Source: Xanthobacteraceae bacterium
GTDB taxonomy: Bacteria; Pseudomonadota; Alphaproteobacteria; Rhizobiales; Xanthobacteraceae
Direction of reading: 5' to 3'
Assembly: GCA_019746355.1 (NCBI GenBank)
Contig: JAIESC010000068.1
Location: 1-64,000 of the forward strand
DNA: 64,000 nucleotides
The notes below the pieces were generated by a model that was not told the DNA's origin, did no database searches, and saw only the letters and a program-made list of their open reading frames with translations. A program made the translations under genes and the position numbers. Each line of letters starts with the position of its first letter. The first letter of the stretch is position 1. Positions 1 to 8,535 of this stretch are shown piece by piece.

Positions 1-242
1 GGCGCAACCGCTTCATCGAGCGCTGGGCCGGCCGCGAATGGGCGCTGCGCCAGTCGCGCGCCGAGGCCCATGCGCGGTTGCAGGAGGCGCGCAAGAACGG
101 CGACGTGGACGAGGGCCCGCTGTCGATGGGCCAGGACGCGGGGCTCATCCGCGACATCCCGTCCGCGGGCGAGATCGTCACCCGCATCGCGACGGAGGCG
201 GAGCACATTCTCAAGAGCACATTGCCGCGCCTGTCGGCATAG
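1..242 (+). CDS. Nitronate monooxygenase family protein, C-terminal end (partial)
   Basis: The window opens inside this gene. Reading in frame from base 3 gives 79 codons ending in TAG at 240-242. The tail GQDAGLIRDIPSAGEIV followed by a final helix is typical of the C-terminus of the nitronate monooxygenase/2-nitropropane dioxygenase family. Those enzymes are FMN TIM-barrels that oxidise alkyl nitronates. All FMN-binding and catalytic parts lie upstream of the window, so activity cannot be judged. The next gene starts 135 bases downstream on the same strand, and nothing seen there links the two. The family call rests only on the tail. Confidence 0.72.
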   Translation, partial: RNRFIERWAGREWALRQSRAEAHARLQEARKNGDVDEGPLSMGQDAGLIRDIPSAGEIVTRIATEAEHILKSTLPRLSA

Positions 243-377
243 CAGCCGCTGCCGGCAAGCGAGCCTCGACGCTTCCGAACGCGCGGTTGCGCACCCATAT
301 CTGAGGGCGGATGCTGCCAATCCGTTCCCGTGGCCAATTCGGCCCTCCAATGGGTGCGGAACCGCACGGAGCGGACC

Positions 378-1694
378 ATGAGCGATGCCCGGACTGAGCC
401 CGCACCCCGCGTGGTCATCGTCGGCGGCGGCTTCGGCGGTTTGTCCGCCGCCAAGGCACTGGCGAAGGCACCGTTCGACATCACGCTGATCGACCGCAAC
501 AACCATCACCTGTTCCAGCCGCTGCTTTATCAGGTCGCGACCGCGGCGCTGTCGCCGGCCGACATTGCGTGGCCGATCCGCCACGTTCTGCGCGGCCAGA
601 AAAACGCCCGCGTCATGCTGGCGGCGGTCACCGGCGTCGACCTCGCGCGCAAGGAGGTCGTAACCGACGGCAGGCGCGTGCCTTACGACTACCTCGTGAT
701 CGCGACCGGCGCGCGGCACGCCTATTTCGGCCACGACGACTGGGCGGAATTTGCGCCGGGGCTCAAGACCATCGACGACGCCACCTCCGTGCGGCGTCGC
801 ATCCTGCTCGCCTTCGAGCACGCCGAGAACGAGGGCGACGCCGCGGAGCGGGCGCGCTTGCTGACCTTCGTCGTGATCGGCGGCGGCCCGACTGGCGTCG
901 AGATGGCCGGCGCCATCGCCGAGCTCGCCAAGCGGGCGCTTGCCGCCGACTTCCGCTCGATCGATCCGCGCAGCGCCCGCATCGTCCTGGTCGAAGCGGC
1001 CTCTCGCGTGCTGACGCCGTTCGACGAGACGCTGTCGGACACCGCGCGCCGCGCGCTCGAGCAGCTTGGCGTGGAGGTGCGTCTCGGCGCGGCCGTCACC
1101 GAGTGCAGCGCCGACGGCGTCCGGCTCGGCAGCGACTTCATCCCGACCCGCACCGTGATCTGGGCCGCGGGCGTGCTGGCGTCGCAGGCCGGCCAATGGC
1201 TCGGCGCGGAAACCGATCGCGCCGGTCGGGTCAAGGTCCGCGCCGACCTGTCGGTGCCCGCGCATCCCGATGTGTTCGTCATCGGCGACACCGCCGCGGT
1301 CACCGACGCGAACGGTGCGTTGCTTCCGGGCGTCGCGCCGGTCGCCAAGCAGCAGGGCCAGTACATCGCCCGCGCGCTGATCGCGCGCCGCGAGGGCCGC
1401 ACCGTCGGGGCGTTTCGCTATCGCGACTACGGCGCGCTTGCCACCATCGGCCGTTCGCGGGCGGTGATGCAGCTCGGCCGGTTCAGGATCTCGGGCTTCA
1501 TCGCCTGGGTGCTGTGGAGCGTTGTCCACATCTACTTCCTGATCGGCCTCCGCAACCGCTTCATCGTCGCGCTGAACTGGGCGTGGAATTACATCACGTT
1601 CCAGCGCGGCAGCCGCCTCATCACCGGGCTGGATTCGCAGACCGAGGAGCAGGGGCGGGCGTCGCAAACCGGATTGCGTTCGAAGGCGGGCTGA
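378..1694 (+). CDS. ndh: Type II NADH dehydrogenase (NAD(P)/FAD-dependent oxidoreductase)
   Basis: Single-subunit, non-proton-pumping NADH:quinone oxidoreductase of 438 residues. The N-terminal FAD dinucleotide fold has GGGFGG at residues 16-21. A second Rossmann motif, VIGGGPTGVEMAG, lies near residues 165-178 and binds NADH. The FAD-contacting VIGDTAAV segment comes late in the protein. The last ~65 residues (FIAWVLWSVVHIYFLIGLR region) form the hydrophobic C-terminal membrane anchor expected of NDH-2, which sits on the inner face of the cytoplasmic membrane. ATG at 378 was chosen because it has GGAG just upstream and puts the FAD motif at the usual distance. A GTG at 330 in the same frame would add 16 unlikely residues. 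It is convergent with the NDUFA9-like gene. Confidence 0.9.
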   Translation: MSDARTEPAPRVVIVGGGFGGLSAAKALAKAPFDITLIDRNNHHLFQPLLYQVATAALSPADIAWPIRHVLRGQKNARVMLAAVTGVDLARKEVVTDGRRVPYDYLVIATGARHAYFGHDDWAEFAPGLKTIDDATSVRRRILLAFEHAENEGDAAERARLLTFVVIGGGPTGVEMAGAIAELAKRALAADFRSIDPRSARIVLVEAASRVLTPFDETLSDTARRALEQLGVEVRLGAAVTECSADGVRLGSDFIPTRTVIWAAGVLASQAGQWLGAETDRAGRVKVRADLSVPAHPDVFVIGDTAAVTDANGALLPGVAPVAKQQGQYIARALIARREGRTVGAFRYRDYGALATIGRSRAVMQLGRFRISGFIAWVLWSVVHIYFLIGLRNRFIVALNWAWNYITFQRGSRLITGLDSQTEEQGRASQTGLRSKAG

Positions 1695-1733
1695 CGTTCG
1701 TCGGGAGGGCGCCGAGGTGGACGAGTTCTCTCG

Positions 1734-2660
1734 TCAATGCCCCCACATGATCTCACGGATGATTTCGTCGACCGCGTGCGGCGTAATTTCGAGCTCGGCA
1801 AATCCCGGTATCTCCGGCGCAGGCACATTGTCGTGCTGCATCAACTCCACCTGATTGCCGGTCACGGGCGGACTGGGGAGCATTTCCGCCATCCGCGCCA
1901 GGACCTGCCAGGCGGCGAACGGGACGGGGATCAGCCTTGGCTTCAGCCCGGCCTCCCGTGCAACGATCCGGAGCAGTTCTTCATACGAATAGACCTCCGG
2001 CCCGCCGCACTCGAAAGTCCTCCCCTGTGTTTGATCCCGATCGATAAGCCGGGCGATTGCGTCGGCGACGTCGTCCACATACGCCGGCTGCAGCCGCGTC
2101 CGGCCGCCGCTGAACATGGGAAAGGCCGGAAAACGTTGCATCAACCTGATGATCGTGGTGAGAAACGCGTCGTCCGCGCCGAACATCACTGCCGGCCGGA
2201 TCAACGTGGCGCCGGCGAACGCGCGTCGAACCGCCGCTTCGCCTTCACCGCGGTTGCGGATGTAGCGCGACGACGAGGCCGCATCGGCGCCAATTCCGGA
2301 CACATGCACAAGCCGCTTCACACCGGCTCGCTGCGCCTGCGCCGCCACCCGTTGCGCAGCCGCAACGTGCACCGAATGAAACGTCTCCGATCCGCGCTCG
2401 ACATAAAGACTGACCGCATTGATAACGCCGTAAGCGCCGAAAACGGCCTCTGCGACCGATTGCTCGTCGTGAATATCGGCCTCGAAGGGCACCTGCCGAC
2501 CACCGGCACCGAACAGCCAGGGCGTCCGATCCGGGTGTCTCGATGCCACCCGAACGGCATATCCGTGTCTCCGGAGCTGTCGAACGGCGCAGCGGCCGAG
2601 AAATCCCGTCCCCCCGAACACGGTGACAACGCGAACGGTCGTGGCCGGCTCGTTGTTCAT
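1734..2660 (-). CDS. NDUFA9-like atypical SDR (complex I NDUFA9 subunit family)
   Basis: NAD(P)-binding protein of 308 residues of the extended/atypical short-chain dehydrogenase group. GGTGFLG at residues 16-22 is the dinucleotide-binding loop. HVSGIGADAASSS, YIRNRGEGEAAVR and TLIRPAVMFG match the NDUFA9/YbjT-like pattern, in which the catalytic Tyr-Lys pair is replaced or displaced. In mitochondria NDUFA9 is an accessory complex I subunit. Bacterial relatives are annotated by analogy and may be sugar- or quinone-pathway reductases instead. The start ATG at 2658-2660 places the motif correctly. Longer starts would run through the neighbouring slipin gene. It faces ndh tail to tail, 39 bases apart, with no obvious terminator between them. 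Confidence 0.82.
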   Translation of the reverse strand: MNNEPATTVRVVTVFGGTGFLGRCAVRQLRRHGYAVRVASRHPDRTPWLFGAGGRQVPFEADIHDEQSVAEAVFGAYGVINAVSLYVERGSETFHSVHVAAAQRVAAQAQRAGVKRLVHVSGIGADAASSSRYIRNRGEGEAAVRRAFAGATLIRPAVMFGADDAFLTTIIRLMQRFPAFPMFSGGRTRLQPAYVDDVADAIARLIDRDQTQGRTFECGGPEVYSYEELLRIVAREAGLKPRLIPVPFAAWQVLARMAEMLPSPPVTGNQVELMQHDNVPAPEIPGFAELEITPHAVDEIIREIMWGH

Positions 2661-2682
2661 CCGCAGCCTTCTTGCGCCAACC

Positions 2683-3456
2683 TCAGGTTTCGGGGGACGA
2701 GCGACGACCCCAGGAACGGCCCAAAGCCTCCATGAGCTCGATCGGGAAGGGGAACACGATGGTCGAGCTCCGCTCGCCGGCGATATCGAACAGCGTGGCG
2801 AGATAGCGGAGTTGCATCGCCTGCGGCACCGACTGCAGGATGCGAGCGGCATCGACCAGCTTCTGCGCCGCCTGTTGCTCGCCTTCCGCGTTGATGATCT
2901 TGGCGCGGCGGGTGCGCTCGGCCTCGGCTTGCCGCGCGATGGCGCGGACCATGCTCTCGTTGAGATCGATGCGCTTGATCTCGACATTGGAGACCTTGAT
3001 GCCCCAGGCTTCGGTCTGCTTGTCGAGCACGTCCTGGATGTCGGCGTTGAGCTTGTCCCGCTCGGCCAGCATGGCGTCGAGATCGTGCTTGCCAAGCACC
3101 CAGCGCAGCGTGGTCTGCGCCAGCTGGCTGGTTGCCGCGAGATAGTTGTTGACCTGGATGATGGCCTTCTCGGCGTCCACGACGCGGAAATAGAGCACCG
3201 CGTTCACTTTGACCGAAACGTTGTCGCGCGAGATCACGTCCTGCGGCGGCACTTCATCGACGACAACGCGGAGATCGACGCGCACCATTTGCTGAACAAA
3301 CGGCACCAGCAGAAAAAATCCCGGCCCCTTGGTGCCGGTGTAGCGGCCGAGCGTGAACACCACGCCGCGTTCGTACTCGCGCAGGATGCGCACCGACGAG
3401 TACAGGATGCCGACGGCAAGAATGGCGAACACGAGAGCGGTTACGGCAGAAAGCAT
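2683..3456 (-). CDS. Slipin/stomatin family protein (SPFH domain)
   Basis: Membrane-anchored SPFH-domain protein of 257 residues. One hydrophobic segment at residues 1-22 is followed by REYERGVVFTLGRY, the usual entry to the prohibitin-like fold. VDLRVVVDEVPPQDVISRDNVSVKVNAVLYFRV and the late coiled-coil region (AEAERTRRAKIINAEGE) are stomatin hallmarks. The start at 3454-3456 is supported by AAAGGAG eight bases upstream. It lies 40 bases after nfeD on the same strand. NfeD and slipin are a long-recognised operon pair in which the NfeD protease can cut the C-terminal part of the stomatin. The usual inference is membrane microdomain or membrane quality control. Confidence 0.92.
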   Translation of the reverse strand: MLSAVTALVFAILAVGILYSSVRILREYERGVVFTLGRYTGTKGPGFFLLVPFVQQMVRVDLRVVVDEVPPQDVISRDNVSVKVNAVLYFRVVDAEKAIIQVNNYLAATSQLAQTTLRWVLGKHDLDAMLAERDKLNADIQDVLDKQTEAWGIKVSNVEIKRIDLNESMVRAIARQAEAERTRRAKIINAEGEQQAAQKLVDAARILQSVPQAMQLRYLATLFDIAGERSSTIVFPFPIELMEALGRSWGRRSSPET

Positions 3457-3496
3457 GGCACGGCTCCTTTCCCGCCCCTGCGCGGTGACGCTGGCA

Positions 3497-4906
3497 TCAG
3501 GCCGACGCGACAAGCAGAACAAGACCATCGCGCCCGATGACTTTGACGCGGGCTCCCGGCTTTGGCGGAACCGCGGCGCGAGCCCGCCAGATCTCGCCCA
3601 TGACGCGGACCCGGCCCTCGTCGCCCCGCCACGACAACGCCTCGCCTTCGCTTCCGATCAGCGCCTGCTCGCCCGTGACCACGGCGCGCCGTCGCGACCG
3701 CAGCAGCAGCGTCAGCCCGACCATGAACAGCCCGGCCGCGACCGCTGCGGCGGCCGCGATCACCGAGGGCGCAAGCTCGAGCCCCGGCGCTCCGGCGGGG
3801 AACATGATGATCGCGCCGATCACGAAAGCGGCGATGCCGCCGACGCCGATGACCCCGAAGCTGCCGATATGCGCTTCAGCCACCATCAGGCCGATGCCGA
3901 GCAGCACGAGGCCCAGGCCGGCGTAGTTGATCGGCAGCAGATTGAGCGCGTAGAGCGCGACCAGCAGGCTGATGGCACCGATCACCCCGGGAGCAACCGC
4001 GCCGGGATTGAGGAATTCGAAGATCAGCCCGTAGATGCCGATCAGCAGCAGGAGGAACGCGATGTTCGGATTGGTGATGGCGGCAAGAAGCTCGGTACGC
4101 CAGCCGGGCGCGACAGCACTGATGTCCAGCCCGGCGGTTGCCAATGGAGTGGGCCTTCCCGCGACCGAAACCGTCCGGCCGTCGATTTTGCGAAGCAGGT
4201 CGGGAATGTCGTCGGCGACCACGTCGATGACGTTGAGCTTCAGCGCCTCCGAAGCCGGGATGCTTGCGGCGTTCCGCACCGCATCCTCCGCCCAGTCCGC
4301 GTTCCGGCCGTGCAGCCCGGCAAGGCCGCGGATGTAGGCAATCGCATCATTGACGGCTTTGCGCGTCCCGGTGTCCGCGGGCTCGTTCGGCTTTCCGCCC
4401 GCCGGCTGCTCGGGTTTGCTGCCGGGAGAGAACGGATTTCCGCCAAGCTGCACCGGCGTTGCCGCACCGATGTTGGTGCCGGGCGCCATTGCGGCGATGG
4501 CGCTGGCGTAGGCGATGTAGGTGCCGGCGCTTGCGGCCCGGGCGCCTGCGGGCGCGACATAGGTCGCGACCGGTACTTTTGCGCCGAGCATGGCGCCGAT
4601 GATCTCGCGCATGGAGCTGTCGAGACCGCCCGGCGTATTCATGCGCAGGACAATGACGCCAACCCGGTCCGGGCGCGCGGCTTTGATCTCGTCTAGGACA
4701 TAGCCGGCGATCGCCGGCCCGATGACGCCATCGATATCGAGGACAATGGCTCGCCCGGCGGCCACGGCCGCCGACGGCTCAAGCTGCACGACAATCGGCA
4801 CGACAAGCGCCACGCCGAGGAGGCCCGCCCGCAGGGCGAGATGACCCAATCTGCGCAGGCAAGCGATCCGCTGAACCGCCCCGCCAATGATGGGACCCGG
4901 ACGCAT
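3497..4906 (-). CDS. nfeD: NfeD family membrane-bound ClpP-class serine protease
   Basis: Long-form NfeD protein of about 469 residues. An N-terminal hydrophobic signal/anchor precedes a ClpP-like protease domain with MNTPGGLDSSMREII and ARAASAGTYIAYAS; the Ser before AG is the expected nucleophile. A variable linker follows, then four or five transmembrane segments, then the small C-terminal OB-fold domain (GSEGEALSWRGDEGRVRV to the end). Family members cleave stomatin tails, and the slipin gene lies directly downstream. ATG at 4904-4906 is preferred because GGAG lies six bases upstream. ATG at 4916-4918 and TTG at 4940-4942 are in-frame alternatives with weaker signals. Confidence 0.9.
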   Translation of the reverse strand: MRPGPIIGGAVQRIACLRRLGHLALRAGLLGVALVVPIVVQLEPSAAVAAGRAIVLDIDGVIGPAIAGYVLDEIKAARPDRVGVIVLRMNTPGGLDSSMREIIGAMLGAKVPVATYVAPAGARAASAGTYIAYASAIAAMAPGTNIGAATPVQLGGNPFSPGSKPEQPAGGKPNEPADTGTRKAVNDAIAYIRGLAGLHGRNADWAEDAVRNAASIPASEALKLNVIDVVADDIPDLLRKIDGRTVSVAGRPTPLATAGLDISAVAPGWRTELLAAITNPNIAFLLLLIGIYGLIFEFLNPGAVAPGVIGAISLLVALYALNLLPINYAGLGLVLLGIGLMVAEAHIGSFGVIGVGGIAAFVIGAIIMFPAGAPGLELAPSVIAAAAAVAAGLFMVGLTLLLRSRRRAVVTGEQALIGSEGEALSWRGDEGRVRVMGEIWRARAAVPPKPGARVKVIGRDGLVLLVASA

Positions 4907-5031
4907 AGACTGCTCCATGCAGGCGAAGGCCCGGTGCGGCAATTTCCGGTGCGTGGGGAACTCGCACTGAAACGACTGGTTCCCCGGGCTGGCAGGCTGC
5001 CAAAAAACTCTTCCGCGGTCAGTCGGGACGC

Positions 5032-5125
5032 CGCCATAGGCGCGTCTACGCGCGTCTACGGCGCGCCATAAGCGCGTCTACGCGCGTCTTCAGCGCGCCA
5101 TAAGCGCGTCTTCGGCGCGCTATGG
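5032..5125. repeat. Tandem array of family B palindromic repeat
   Basis: The 328-base gap between nfeD and the autotransporter gene holds no gene I can support, but it has a tandem repeat. Two 32-bp units (5032-5063, 5064-5095) are followed by a shortened 22-bp unit and a closing CGCTATGG. Each unit begins CGCCATAG or CGCCATAA and contains two GCGCGTCTAC-like blocks. The same core recurs at 16357-16399, 26883-26924 and 55645-55684, so it is a dispersed, foldable intergenic element. The remaining bases of the gap show nothing clear. Confidence 0.8.
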
Positions 5126-5234
5126 GGCGGCGGGCCTTTGACGCTGGTCGACAGAGTACGCCCTGCGGCGAATGGCTGCGCCGGTTCTGGCGGCCGCGAC
5201 CTTTGCCAATCGATACAGCCAATTCGATCGGAAC

Positions 5235-6392
5235 TCACCAGGTGTATTTGATGATGCCCGTTCCCGCGTAGCTCCGATAACCGTCGGCAAATTCACCGTC
5301 GAACTTCGCGGTGACCGTGATGGCCTTCGTTGCCTTGGCTTCGATTCCCGCGGTGACGAGGCCGATATCGCTCGGCGGCGTCGCACCGTTGACGATGAAG
5401 CTTGATCCGCCAAGCGATTGGAATGCCGCCGTGACTGAATCGTCGCTACGCCAGTCGTGGGCCCAGGCGACCCGGCTGAACAGGTTGACCGGGCCGTTGC
5501 CGGTCATCTGCCGCGTGTCGAACCATGCGCCGAGTTCGCTGCGCGTCGTGGTCGCGGTGCGGCGGTCGAAGGCAAGCGCAAACTGGTTGGATCCCGAAGC
5601 TGCCGTCTCGTTGTAACCTGGCAGGAAGAAGGCTTGCACCTGCAAGGCCGCGTAAGGCGTGACGCCAAATGCGCCGCCCGGCGCAAGGAAACGCCATCCG
5701 GTCTCGATGCGACCGCCAACATTGTGCGCGGTGAAATCGGCCGAAAGACTGTCGGTGCCGGCGAGGAACACAGTGCGAGCGGTCGTCATGGAATGAAGCG
5801 CATAGCTGGCGGCTGCCGACACGTAGGCCGCACCGACCTGATGGCTTGCGTAGGTGCCGGCCTGAAACGCTTCGCCGCGGCCATGTCCAAGACCGTTCGC
5901 CAGCGTCCAGTTCGTGCTGCCGCCGCCGAATGCCAGACCGACGACGGTCGAATGGCTCACGCGCCGGTCGAACCCTGCCGCAAGGCCCCAGGTGGTGGCG
6001 CGCGTATCGTTGCTGCCGACGGTGGCGTCGCCCCTGGCATTCGACTGGCCGCCATAGGCCGAGCCCCAACTGGTCCATCCGGAATCGTTGAGGCGGCGCG
6101 GTGCCGCTTTGTTGATGGCTGCGTAGGCGTTGGCCGCTTCTGCTGACAGGACAGGTGCCGGAGCATAACCGGCCGCCGCGCCGAAACCGCCGACCCCGCC
6201 GCGTCCACCGGTGAAGCCGTTGAGCAGCATCGTCAGGAACGAATTGGTGAGTTGGTTGGCGGCCTGCCCACCGCCTGATGAGCCGGCTTCGCCGGTCAGT
6301 TGCTGGAGCGCGTCGACCAGCGATTGACCCGAGAGCGATAACAGGTTGTTGAAGCCCGTGGCCGAAGAAATCTGCGGACCATCCGCGGCCAC
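5235..6392 (-). CDS. Autotransporter beta-barrel domain protein, probably 5'-truncated
   Basis: The 385 residues read as a type V secretion translocator unit. From about residue 105 to the end there are alternating amphipathic strands (WGSAYGGQ, ATTWGLAAGFD, TVVGLAFGGG, AHNVGGRIETGWRF, VTPYAALQVQ) ending GTGIIKYTW, with the C-terminal aromatic residue used for outer-membrane assembly. The upstream ~100 residues (FNNLLSLSGQSLVDALQQLTG, a Gly/Ala linker) resemble the passenger-barrel junction. There is no signal peptide and no passenger. The GTG used here lies only 32 bases after the stop of the LLM gene. I infer a remnant of a larger autotransporter whose front was lost. A full-length start elsewhere is not visible. 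Confidence 0.75.
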   Translation of the reverse strand: MAADGPQISSATGFNNLLSLSGQSLVDALQQLTGEAGSSGGGQAANQLTNSFLTMLLNGFTGGRGGVGGFGAAAGYAPAPVLSAEAANAYAAINKAAPRRLNDSGWTSWGSAYGGQSNARGDATVGSNDTRATTWGLAAGFDRRVSHSTVVGLAFGGGSTNWTLANGLGHGRGEAFQAGTYASHQVGAAYVSAAASYALHSMTTARTVFLAGTDSLSADFTAHNVGGRIETGWRFLAPGGAFGVTPYAALQVQAFFLPGYNETAASGSNQFALAFDRRTATTTRSELGAWFDTRQMTGNGPVNLFSRVAWAHDWRSDDSVTAAFQSLGGSSFIVNGATPPSDIGLVTAGIEAKATKAITVTAKFDGEFADGYRSYAGTGIIKYTW

Positions 6393-6424
6393 TGGCTGTG
6401 CATCGAAGCCGGGCAGCCGGCGTG

Positions 6425-7657
6425 TCAGACGGCGTCGGCGAGCTCCGGGAAGGAGCCTGCGAAAGCCACGCGCGAGTCCTGCCGCAGACGCGGCGCGACC
6501 TCCGTTGCAAACAGCCGCATGCTCTTGCGGGCGAGGTCGTCACGCATGTTGCCGAGGTGGAATTGGATCAAGAGGTTGCCGACCTGGGTCTCGCGGACGA
6601 GATCGATGATCTGCCGGTAGACCGTCTCCGGACCGCCGACGATGATCGACTGCGCCTTCTGCAGCGCATCCCAGTCATTAGCATCGCCCAGCATCGCCCG
6701 CCCGGGTTTCATGTTTTCCAGCATCCGCGGGTAATCGGACAGCTCCACGTTCGGGATGCCCGGCCCGGCCGTCATCGAGCGACCGTCGAAGTTGCGCAGA
6801 TGGCCCTTCAGGCAGTTCTTGAGGAAGTACCAGACGCCCTCGTGCGATTCTTCGCGCGCCTGCGCGTCGGTCTCGGAAACGTAGGCCGACATCAGGATGC
6901 CCATGCGGAACGGATCGTATCTCTTGCCGGCATCCTCCAGGATTTTCGCGAACTCCTGCCGCGCCCGCGCGATGGCGCCGCCGTGCACGCGGGATGACAG
7001 GAAGTAGCAGTATCCGCGCCGCGCGATCTGCCGCATGGTCTCCCGCGACTGCGAACCGGGAATCCAGACCTGCGGATGAGGCTGCTGGACCGGCTGCGGC
7101 CACGGATTCACGTAGCGCAGCGGATAGTGCTTGCCTTCGAAGGTGAACGGGCCCGGGCGCGTCCACGCCTGGTGGATCAGGTCGACGGCCTCCCAGAATT
7201 GCTCGCGCTGGATCGCGGCCGGCGTGTTGTAGTTGAAGGTCTCCTGTCCACCGCCGGGCGCGAAGCCCGCGATCACCCGCCCGTCCGACATGTTGTCGAC
7301 CATGGCGTACTCCTCCGCCACGCGCAGCGGATTGCCGTGCAGCGGCAGCAGATTGGCAAGCACGACGATCTTGCCGTGCCTGGTCTTCTGGGAAAGCGCC
7401 GACGCGATGATGTTGGGTGACGGCATCAGCCCGTAGACGTTCTGATGATGCTCGTTCAGCACCATGCCGTCGAACCCGAGCGTGTCGGCATAGGCGAGCT
7501 GATCGATATACTCATTGAGCAGCCCCCGCGACTTCTCCCGGTCCCACAGCGTGTTGGGCACGGTGATCCAGCCGCTCTCGTATTTCTCGTCGAAATCGGG
7601 TGGCAGATACGGATAGGCCATGAAGTGCCAGCAGAAGAGTTGGACGGGTTTCGACAT
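6425..7657 (-). CDS. LLM-class flavin-dependent oxidoreductase (bacterial luciferase-like)
   Basis: A 410-residue TIM-barrel flavin monooxygenase of the luciferase-like family. LGFDGMVLNEHHQN, the loop VVLANLLPLHGNPLRVAEEYAMVDNMS, DGRVIAGFAPGGG and IVGGPETVYRQI are characteristic of FMNH2-dependent two-component members. They need a separate flavin reductase, and none is encoded nearby. ATG at 7655-7657 is used. The alpha/beta hydrolase gene lies 47 bases upstream on the same strand and the TRAP genes precede that. The set therefore looks like one catabolic operon: import, hydrolysis, and oxygenation of an organic substrate. The substrate cannot be read from the sequence. Confidence 0.88.
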   Translation of the reverse strand: MSKPVQLFCWHFMAYPYLPPDFDEKYESGWITVPNTLWDREKSRGLLNEYIDQLAYADTLGFDGMVLNEHHQNVYGLMPSPNIIASALSQKTRHGKIVVLANLLPLHGNPLRVAEEYAMVDNMSDGRVIAGFAPGGGQETFNYNTPAAIQREQFWEAVDLIHQAWTRPGPFTFEGKHYPLRYVNPWPQPVQQPHPQVWIPGSQSRETMRQIARRGYCYFLSSRVHGGAIARARQEFAKILEDAGKRYDPFRMGILMSAYVSETDAQAREESHEGVWYFLKNCLKGHLRNFDGRSMTAGPGIPNVELSDYPRMLENMKPGRAMLGDANDWDALQKAQSIIVGGPETVYRQIIDLVRETQVGNLLIQFHLGNMRDDLARKSMRLFATEVAPRLRQDSRVAFAGSFPELADAV

Positions 7658-7704
7658 GGCCTGTTGGTCCTGTTGGCCTTGATGTTTGCCGGAATGGAAT
7701 GGTG

Positions 7705-8526
7705 TCAGGCGTTGAGCAGCGGTTTCATGTTCGCCAGCACCTCGTCCGGCTTCTCCAGATGGACAGCGTGACCCGCGCCCGCGATCAGCTTCAAGCCTGA
7801 AGCCTTGCCGAGCCGCTCGGCATATGTCCTGCCATGCGCAACCGGCACCATGTGATCCTCGGCCCCCCAGATGACGACCGAGGGCATCGCCGCCCTGTAG
7901 AGCCGCTCCACCAGCGGCCAGCTGTAGAAATACGGCGGCTTGAAGCCGATCGCCGACCCGAACCGCAGCATGCCATAGCGGCGCAGCTCCTCGTCGGTCT
8001 CGCCGCGGCCGTCGGGATAGTAGCGCAGCGCCAGCGGCGCACTGTCCGACGAAAACAGCATTTGCCGCAGCGGCGCGAAGCTCGTGCCGCGATCGGCCTG
8101 CGAGTTCATGAAAATGTCGCCGATGTGCTCGCCGGACACGAACAGCCCGCAGGCGCCGATCAGCGCAAGATGTGTGACCCGCTCGGGATGCCGCACGGCG
8201 TATTCCGCGGCGATCCATCCTCCCGCGCAGTGGCCGGCGAGCGCAAAGCGGTCGAGCCCGAGCGCGTCGAACAGCTCGCAATAGTGAAACAGGAAGTCCT
8301 CGATCTTGTTGCCCTGGCGGAACTCGGTCGAGCCGTTGCAGGCGGGATGCGCCGGCGCAATCAGCCTGCGCCCTTGCGCCAGTCCCTGGTGGAACGGCAG
8401 CAATTCGCCGGCGACACCGTGGACGTCGGCAAACCCATGCAAATAGACGAGCGGAGCGCCTGAGCCTGCTTCGATCAGCACCACCTTGCGCCCTTTGACT
8501 TCGATCTCTTGCTTGTTCGCGTCCAT
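7705..8526 (-). CDS. Alpha/beta hydrolase with Cys in the nucleophile elbow
   Basis: A 273-residue alpha/beta-hydrolase-fold enzyme. The HGF oxyanion loop is at residues 30-32. The nucleophile elbow reads LAGHCAGG, placing Cys100 where most relatives have Ser (GHSxGG). The acid is expected near WGAEDHMVP and the base is the His of AGAGHAVHLE. The codon is clearly TGC. Cys nucleophiles are known in this fold, for example in dienelactone hydrolase, where they act on activated or lactone-type esters. This protein could therefore be a lactonase, ring-cleavage-product hydrolase or deformylase-like enzyme; I cannot choose. The start at 8524-8526 follows the TRAP large-permease stop by nine bases, indicating co-transcription. 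Confidence 0.85.
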   Translation of the reverse strand: MDANKQEIEVKGRKVVLIEAGSGAPLVYLHGFADVHGVAGELLPFHQGLAQGRRLIAPAHPACNGSTEFRQGNKIEDFLFHYCELFDALGLDRFALAGHCAGGWIAAEYAVRHPERVTHLALIGACGLFVSGEHIGDIFMNSQADRGTSFAPLRQMLFSSDSAPLALRYYPDGRGETDEELRRYGMLRFGSAIGFKPPYFYSWPLVERLYRAAMPSVVIWGAEDHMVPVAHGRTYAERLGKASGLKLIAGAGHAVHLEKPDEVLANMKPLLNA

Positions 8527-8535
8527 TCACCGGTC

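Noticed and set aside
4907..5037. A short minus-strand frame upstream of nfeD read as a separate small gene.
   Set aside because: No RBS, no conserved pattern, and it runs into nfeD in another frame.
5032..5125. The tandem repeat considered as a CRISPR array.
   Set aside because: Units are directly adjacent with no unique spacers, and no cas genes are present.
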